From NCBI RefSeq assembly GCF_022352055.1, contig NZ_JAKRWM010000001.1:496001-560000 (forward strand): 64,000 nt of DNA, read 5' to 3'. The notes under the pieces were generated by a model. The model searched no databases. It saw only the letters and a list, made by a program, of their open reading frames with translations, and was not told the DNA's origin. The position numbers were made by a program, and so were the translations under genes. Shown here one piece after another: positions 62,402-64,000 of this stretch; the stretch's first letter is position 1, and every line of letters starts with the position of its first letter. Source of the stretch: Cohnella mopanensis. GTDB lineage: Bacteria > Bacillota > Bacilli > Paenibacillales > Paenibacillaceae.

Positions 62402-64000
62402 ATGATTAAAACGCGTAAGTGGTCGGGCATCGCACTGACAACCGCACTCGTCGCCGGCTTATTGGCCGGTTGCAGCGGCAAAAACAACAATGACAACCAA
62501 GGTGCAAGTCCAAGCGGTACAAGCAGTTCTAGCAGCACGGCATCGGCAAGCGCATCGCCTGAGACGTTAAAACCTCTTAATTTCTCTTTCTACAGCGAGG
62601 ATCCAAGTCCGAACTGGACGAATATGCAAGACGATGTGGGTAAAGTCATTACCGAAAAAACGGGAATTACGCTTGATGCTGAATTCGCGGTCGGCGATCC
62701 GGTCCAAAAATCGGCCCTAATTGCTGCAAGCGGCGAATACCCGGATCTCATCAGCGCGAAGAACAGCATCAATAAATTCGTTGACGCGGGTGCGGTACTG
62801 GACCTGACGGACTTGATCGAGCAACATGCTCCTAACCTCAAGAAATTGTACGAAGGCCAAATGAGCCGTTTACGTTATAGCAATGAAGATAAATCGATCT
62901 ATGTCATTCCGACATACGCTTTGATAAACAATACGCCGTTCAAGGCAGAGGGCGGATTCGAACTGCAACACCGTGTCGTGAAAGAATTGGGATATCCTAA
63001 AATTCGCACGGTAGCCGATTTCGAGAAAGCGATCAAAGATTACCTTGCCCTTCACCCGAAAGACGAGAATGGCAACCCAAATATCGGTTTGACTCTTAAC
63101 GCGGATGACTGGCATATGTACATTTCCGTTACGAATCCTGCGTTCTATACGACGGGCGGAGCGGATGATGGCGAGTTCAACATCAATGTGGATACGCAAG
63201 AAGTGACTTACCATTTCCGTCGTCCGGAGGAGAAAGAATACTTCCGTTGGCTGAACCACATGAACGCAGAAGGGCTTCTTGACAAACAAAGCTTCGTGCA
63301 AAAGTACGACCAATACAAAGCGAAAATCGCAACAGGCCGCGTACTCGGTTTGATCGATCAACAGTGGGACTACGATGACGGCGAAAAAGCTCTTAAAGCT
63401 GAAGGCAAATTCGATCAAGGCTACGGTCACTATCCGGTTACGATGACGGAAGATACGAAGGATACTTCGTACTGGCCGACTGGCTTCATGGCTGGTTACG
63501 GTATCGCAATTTCCAAAGACAATCCGGATCCTGTCCGTGCGATTAAATTCTTGGACTTCTTGGCATCCGAAGAAGGTCAAGTGCTAGTCAACTGGGGGAT
63601 TGAAGGTAAGCACTACAAAATCGAGAACGGTACTCGCGTAATTCCGAAAGAGGTTAACAACCGTAAAATCAATGACGCAACGAACTTCCAAAAAGAAACC
63701 GGTATCGGTCACTACCAAAATATGACTCCGCGTTATGGAAACGGTGTTAAAGATTCTACTGGCAACTACTTCACAACGGACAACCCGGCTCAAATCATCG
63801 AAGGCTATAACGATGTAGAGAAAGAAGTTCTTGCTGCTTACGGCGCACAAACATGGATCGATCTGTTTCCTAAAGAAAGTGAATTCAAAGTTCGTCCTTG
63901 GGGCGCGGCTTGGAACATTCCGATTCCAGGAGACAGCGAAACCACGATCATCGAGAACAAGCTGAAAGACATCACTTGGAAACGCATTCCTGAAGCCATC
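62402..64000 (+). CDS. Extracellular solute-binding lipoprotein of the sugar ABC transporter, 5' part
   Basis: The frame is open to the last base, so 533 residues are seen and the C-terminal end is outside the window. The signal peptide ends in the LLAGC lipobox at Cys24. A Ser/Thr/Ala-rich linker (about 35-55) follows, then a large two-lobed binding protein of the LplA/YtcQ kind (GEYPDLISA, DAGAVLDLTDLIEQHAPNLK, PTGFMAGYGIAISKDNPDPVRAIKFLDFLASEEGQ). It should deliver an oligosaccharide to the two upstream permeases. AGGAGGG lies upstream of the ATG. Codon usage looks biased, as expected for an abundant protein. Confidence 0.95.
   Translation, partial: MIKTRKWSGIALTTALVAGLLAGCSGKNNNDNQGASPSGTSSSSSTASASASPETLKPLNFSFYSEDPSPNWTNMQDDVGKVITEKTGITLDAEFAVGDPVQKSALIAASGEYPDLISAKNSINKFVDAGAVLDLTDLIEQHAPNLKKLYEGQMSRLRYSNEDKSIYVIPTYALINNTPFKAEGGFELQHRVVKELGYPKIRTVADFEKAIKDYLALHPKDENGNPNIGLTLNADDWHMYISVTNPAFYTTGGADDGEFNINVDTQEVTYHFRRPEEKEYFRWLNHMNAEGLLDKQSFVQKYDQYKAKIATGRVLGLIDQQWDYDDGEKALKAEGKFDQGYGHYPVTMTEDTKDTSYWPTGFMAGYGIAISKDNPDPVRAIKFLDFLASEEGQVLVNWGIEGKHYKIENGTRVIPKEVNNRKINDATNFQKETGIGHYQNMTPRYGNGVKDSTGNYFTTDNPAQIIEGYNDVEKEVLAAYGAQTWIDLFPKESEFKVRPWGAAWNIPIPGDSETTIIENKLKDITWKRIPEAI

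Overview
The window looks like a chromosomal stretch of a Gram-positive, spore-former-type Firmicute of the Paenibacillaceae (Paenibacillus/Cohnella-like). Three things suggest this: low-to-moderate GC Bacillus-type genes (dinG, tseB/ypmB, asnS, dnaD, nth, dynA, parE/parC, rex), an S-layer-homology surface protein, and a YesM/YesN-type two-component system beside an Lpl-type sugar ABC transporter and a GH3 glycosidase, a very common Paenibacillus arrangement. No tRNA, rRNA, CRISPR array, phage or insertion sequence was seen. The species cannot be named from the sequence alone.

Layout. 1-13 kb (+): end of dinG, then rex, mtaD and tseB in an overlapping run; a DUF4362-like lipoprotein; a membrane-anchored small protein overlapping a short FtsH-like AAA protease; an ECF sigma factor with a probable membrane anti-sigma; a hydroxyacyl-CoA dehydrogenase/acetate kinase pair; asnS and dnaD. 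13-21 kb (-): a Pro-type T-box leader followed by proB, proA, proC and then the methionine-salvage genes mtnW, mtnX and mtnB with no visible terminator between them. mtnE (-) and mtnU (+) lie upstream. 21.8-22.7 kb: a minisatellite of sixteen 51-bp units. 22.7-26 kb: a LysR regulator divergent from leuCD. 26-35 kb: a cell-wall amidase, an SLH protein, nth and a double-GTPase bacterial dynamin. 35-42 kb: a heterodimeric ABC exporter, a GDSL hydrolase and a second ABC transporter. 41.7-46.5 kb: parE and parC, separated by a 285-bp spacer that can fold into a long, branched, near-palindromic structure. 46.5-50.4 kb: a 58-aa ORF, a MarR regulator, a CapA-like lipoprotein and an rRNA-methyltransferase-like protein. 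49.6-52.6 kb: a divergent response regulator/7TMR-DISM kinase pair. 52.6-53.9 kb: an XRE repressor divergent from a small acidic protein, both promoters carrying the same 15-bp palindrome, then a Dabb protein. 53.9-64 kb: GH3 enzyme, YesM/YesN pair, two LplB/LplC permeases and a solute-binding lipoprotein cut by the window end.

How the parts fit. mtaD, mtnW, mtnX, mtnB, mtnE and mtnU deal with methylthioadenosine breakdown and recycling to methionine; mtnA, mtnK and mtnD are not in the window. The proline genes share the mtnWXB transcription unit. dinG, tseB, asnS, dnaD and nth are neighbours in Bacillus and here are the same set spread over 31 kb with other operons inserted. The right end is a carbohydrate sensing/uptake/hydrolysis locus. 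The least explained items are the parE-parC element, the 51-bp repeat array, the short FtsH module and the XRE operator pair.
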